Origin: Gammaproteobacteria bacterium
Lineage (GTDB): Bacteria > Pseudomonadota > Gammaproteobacteria > JAJPIJ01
NCBI GenBank assembly: GCA_021324815.1
Contig: JAJPIJ010000013.1
Coordinates: 111,120 to 175,119 of the forward strand
Direction of reading: 5' to 3'
Length of the DNA stretch: 64,000 nucleotides
The notes beneath the pieces were generated by a model that had not been told where the DNA came from, did not search any database, and was given only the letters and a program-made list of their open reading frames with translations. The position numbers and the translations under genes were made by a program. The first letter of the stretch is position 1; the number at the start of each line of letters is the position of its first letter. Positions 60,281 through 64,000 of the stretch are shown in pieces.

Positions 60281-60299
60281 TGATGATTGAACGCGATTA

Positions 60300-60794
60300 C
60301 TATTGCGCTGCCGCCTTTTTCACCGCGGGGTTTGTCCGAACATGATCCTTCAAGGCCCGAACGTTGAGGGCCTTGCCGGTCTCCAGCAGGGATTTCAAAC
60401 AGGACAGCACGAGCGGCCAGCCCACGGCGATTCCGCGGGCCATGTCCGAACCGGCCTTGAGACGGTCGTGGATCACGTTCAGACGCACCATGTCCTCGAT
60501 GGTTTCGATTTCAAAGGTCACGCGCGAGTGTTCGGACTTGTCCATTTCATCCTCAGGATGGTGCCACGTCATGACGAGGCGTTTTGGCGGCAGGCTTTCG
60601 ATGATCTCGCCGACGACCATCTTGCACGCGTCTTTATCATTGCTGATGCTTTGCCATTTCGAGCCTTTTTTCCAGTCGGAGACAAGCTCAGACCCGAAGT
60701 ACTGGCGGCTGAACTCGGGATTGGTGATGGCGTTCCACACCTTTTCAGGCGTGGTCTTGATGTACGTCGTGTAGACAAATTCAGTGTGGGTCAC
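60300..60794 (-). CDS. AHSA1/SRPBCC-domain protein
   Basis: A 164-residue START-fold protein: FVYTTYIKTTPEKVWNAITN at the start, YFGSELVSDWKKGSKW, and VTFEIETIEDMVRLNVIHD. Proteins of this type are usually encoded behind an ArsR regulator, as here, with a 14-base overlap, and are thought to bind small hydrophobic ligands. The reaction is unknown. It ends at the shared hairpin at 60253. Confidence 0.88.
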   Translation of the reverse strand: MTHTEFVYTTYIKTTPEKVWNAITNPEFSRQYFGSELVSDWKKGSKWQSISNDKDACKMVVGEIIESLPPKRLVMTWHHPEDEMDKSEHSRVTFEIETIEDMVRLNVIHDRLKAGSDMARGIAVGWPLVLSCLKSLLETGKALNVRALKDHVRTNPAVKKAAAQ

Positions 60795-61116
60795 GTTCGT
60801 TCTCCTCTAGAGCCTGTTTCAGATTGTCAAGCGCCTGAAGCCGCCCTGCCTCAAACCTGTCGATCCAGCGCGCGCAAATCTCGCTGATCGGGACCGGATT
60901 GAGATAATGCAGCTTCTCTCGCCCCCGCTTTATGGTGACGACCAGATTCGCCGCCTCCAGCAAAGCGAGATGCTTGGTCACCGCCTGGCGGCTCATGTCG
61001 TGCCGTTCGCACAGCTCGCTGAGCGTCAGCCCCTTTTTGATCCGCAACCTGTCCAGCAACCGCCGGCGGCTTGAATCGGCAAGGGCCTTGAACACCTTGT
61101 CCTCGTGGGCAACCAC
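60781..61116 (-). CDS. ArsR-family transcriptional regulator
   Basis: A 111-residue winged-helix protein: EDKVFKALADSSRRRLLDRL, LTLSELCERHDMSRQAVTKHLALLEAANLV and KLHYLNPVPISEI. It lacks the metal-binding cysteines of classical ArsR, as is usual for members paired with AHSA1 proteins. The start is GTG at 61116, which coincides with the predicted transcript start, so the message may be leaderless. It probably represses its own promoter through the palindrome at 61128-61147. Confidence 0.88.
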   Translation of the reverse strand: MVAHEDKVFKALADSSRRRLLDRLRIKKGLTLSELCERHDMSRQAVTKHLALLEAANLVVTIKRGREKLHYLNPVPISEICARWIDRFEAGRLQALDNLKQALEENERDPH

Positions 61117-61122
61117 ATTTTC

Positions 61123-61152
61123 ATAATATGCAACCTTTTAGTTGCATGTCAA
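61123..61152 (-). promoter_or_regulatory. Promoter and operator of the arsR-AHSA1 pair
   Basis: On the minus strand a consensus TTGACA (61147-61152) and TATTAT (61123-61128) are 18 bases apart. The spacer is filled by the inverted repeat ATGCAAC-N6-GTTGCAT (61128-61147), a fitting operator for the ArsR dimer. The transcript should begin within a base or two of the GTG start at 61116. Confidence 0.7.
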
Positions 61153-61222
61153 GCATGACCATTGGAGGCTTGTTCCTGGCGGTTTTCACCCGGCAATCGG
61201 ACCCACATGTGAATCAATAAAG

Positions 61223-64000
<2,778 letters not shown>

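Overview
The window is a GC-rich, densely coded stretch from a chromosome of a denitrifying, oxygen-respiring proteobacterium. A gammaproteobacterium is most likely, judging from recBCD, the caa3-type oxidase operon layout with a DUF2909 gene, two NnrS proteins, PQQ synthesis, and hopanoid synthesis through a single squalene synthase. This placement is inferred from gene content; no rRNA or tRNA gene was seen. I saw no plasmid or phage genes and no CRISPR array. The left edge cuts a capA-like gene and the right edge cuts uvrA.

Layout, left to right. (1) 1-5087, minus strand: two NnrS proteins, archease, the RNA ligase RtcB and a CapA-like phosphoesterase form one tight run, linking nitric-oxide stress genes to RNA repair. 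(2) 5170-7409, minus: a GMC oxidoreductase with a Tat-exported partner subunit. (3) 7699-10906, plus: an Fnr/Anr box followed by pqqB, pqqC, a frameshifted pqqD and pqqE. (4) 11056-17740, plus: an Fnr/Anr box, a DUF6455 membrane protein, then coxB (with a fused cytochrome c), coxA, cox11, coxC, a DUF2909 gene, SURF1 and a SCO-like protein. (5) 17874-22047, minus: pqqA, a stem-loop, a second pqqD and pqqE, a 32-residue membrane peptide, a PuuD-like membrane protein, serC and a divergent dihydroorotate dehydrogenase paralogue. (6) 22369-26436, plus: an NrdR-controlled class III ribonucleotide reductase whose glycyl-radical domain is a separate 68-residue gene, then nrdG and another radical SAM gene. 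(7) 26606-30898, plus: an Fnr/Anr box and a three-gene unit (Rid-like protein and two iron/2-oxoglutarate oxygenase-like proteins), an MlaC-like protein, then a fourth Fnr/Anr box driving a 51-codon gene and a universal stress protein. (8) 30909-35990, minus: RND permease, its adaptor and a GntR regulator. (9) 36290-39027, plus: norC, norB and two small membrane proteins. (10) 39329-46927: a nucleotidyltransferase/small-protein pair, a molybdopterin oxidoreductase, a methyltransferase, a YihY protein, a molybdenum-carrier-like protein, then recD. (11) 46924-53726, minus: recB and recC. (12) 53781-59690, plus: squalene synthase, squalene-hopene cyclase, hpnG, a PhyH-type dioxygenase and hpnA, with palindromic repeats on both sides of hpnA. 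(13) 59835-64000: a DUF3147 protein, an AHSA1/ArsR pair and uvrA.

How the parts fit. Four perfect TTGAT-N4-ATCAA boxes tie PQQ synthesis, the terminal oxidase, the Rid/oxygenase unit and the stress-protein unit to an oxygen- or NO-sensing Crp/Fnr regulator. Nitric oxide reductase and two NnrS proteins point to denitrification, and the class III reductase supplies deoxynucleotides without oxygen. The two PQQ loci look complementary: pqqB and pqqC occur only in the first, pqqA and an intact pqqD only in the second, and pqqE in both. The points most worth following are the split class III reductase, the second pqqA-D-E locus with its membrane partners, the Fnr-controlled Rid/oxygenase unit, the unannotated 51-codon gene, and a mobile palindrome inserted in frame inside uvrA.
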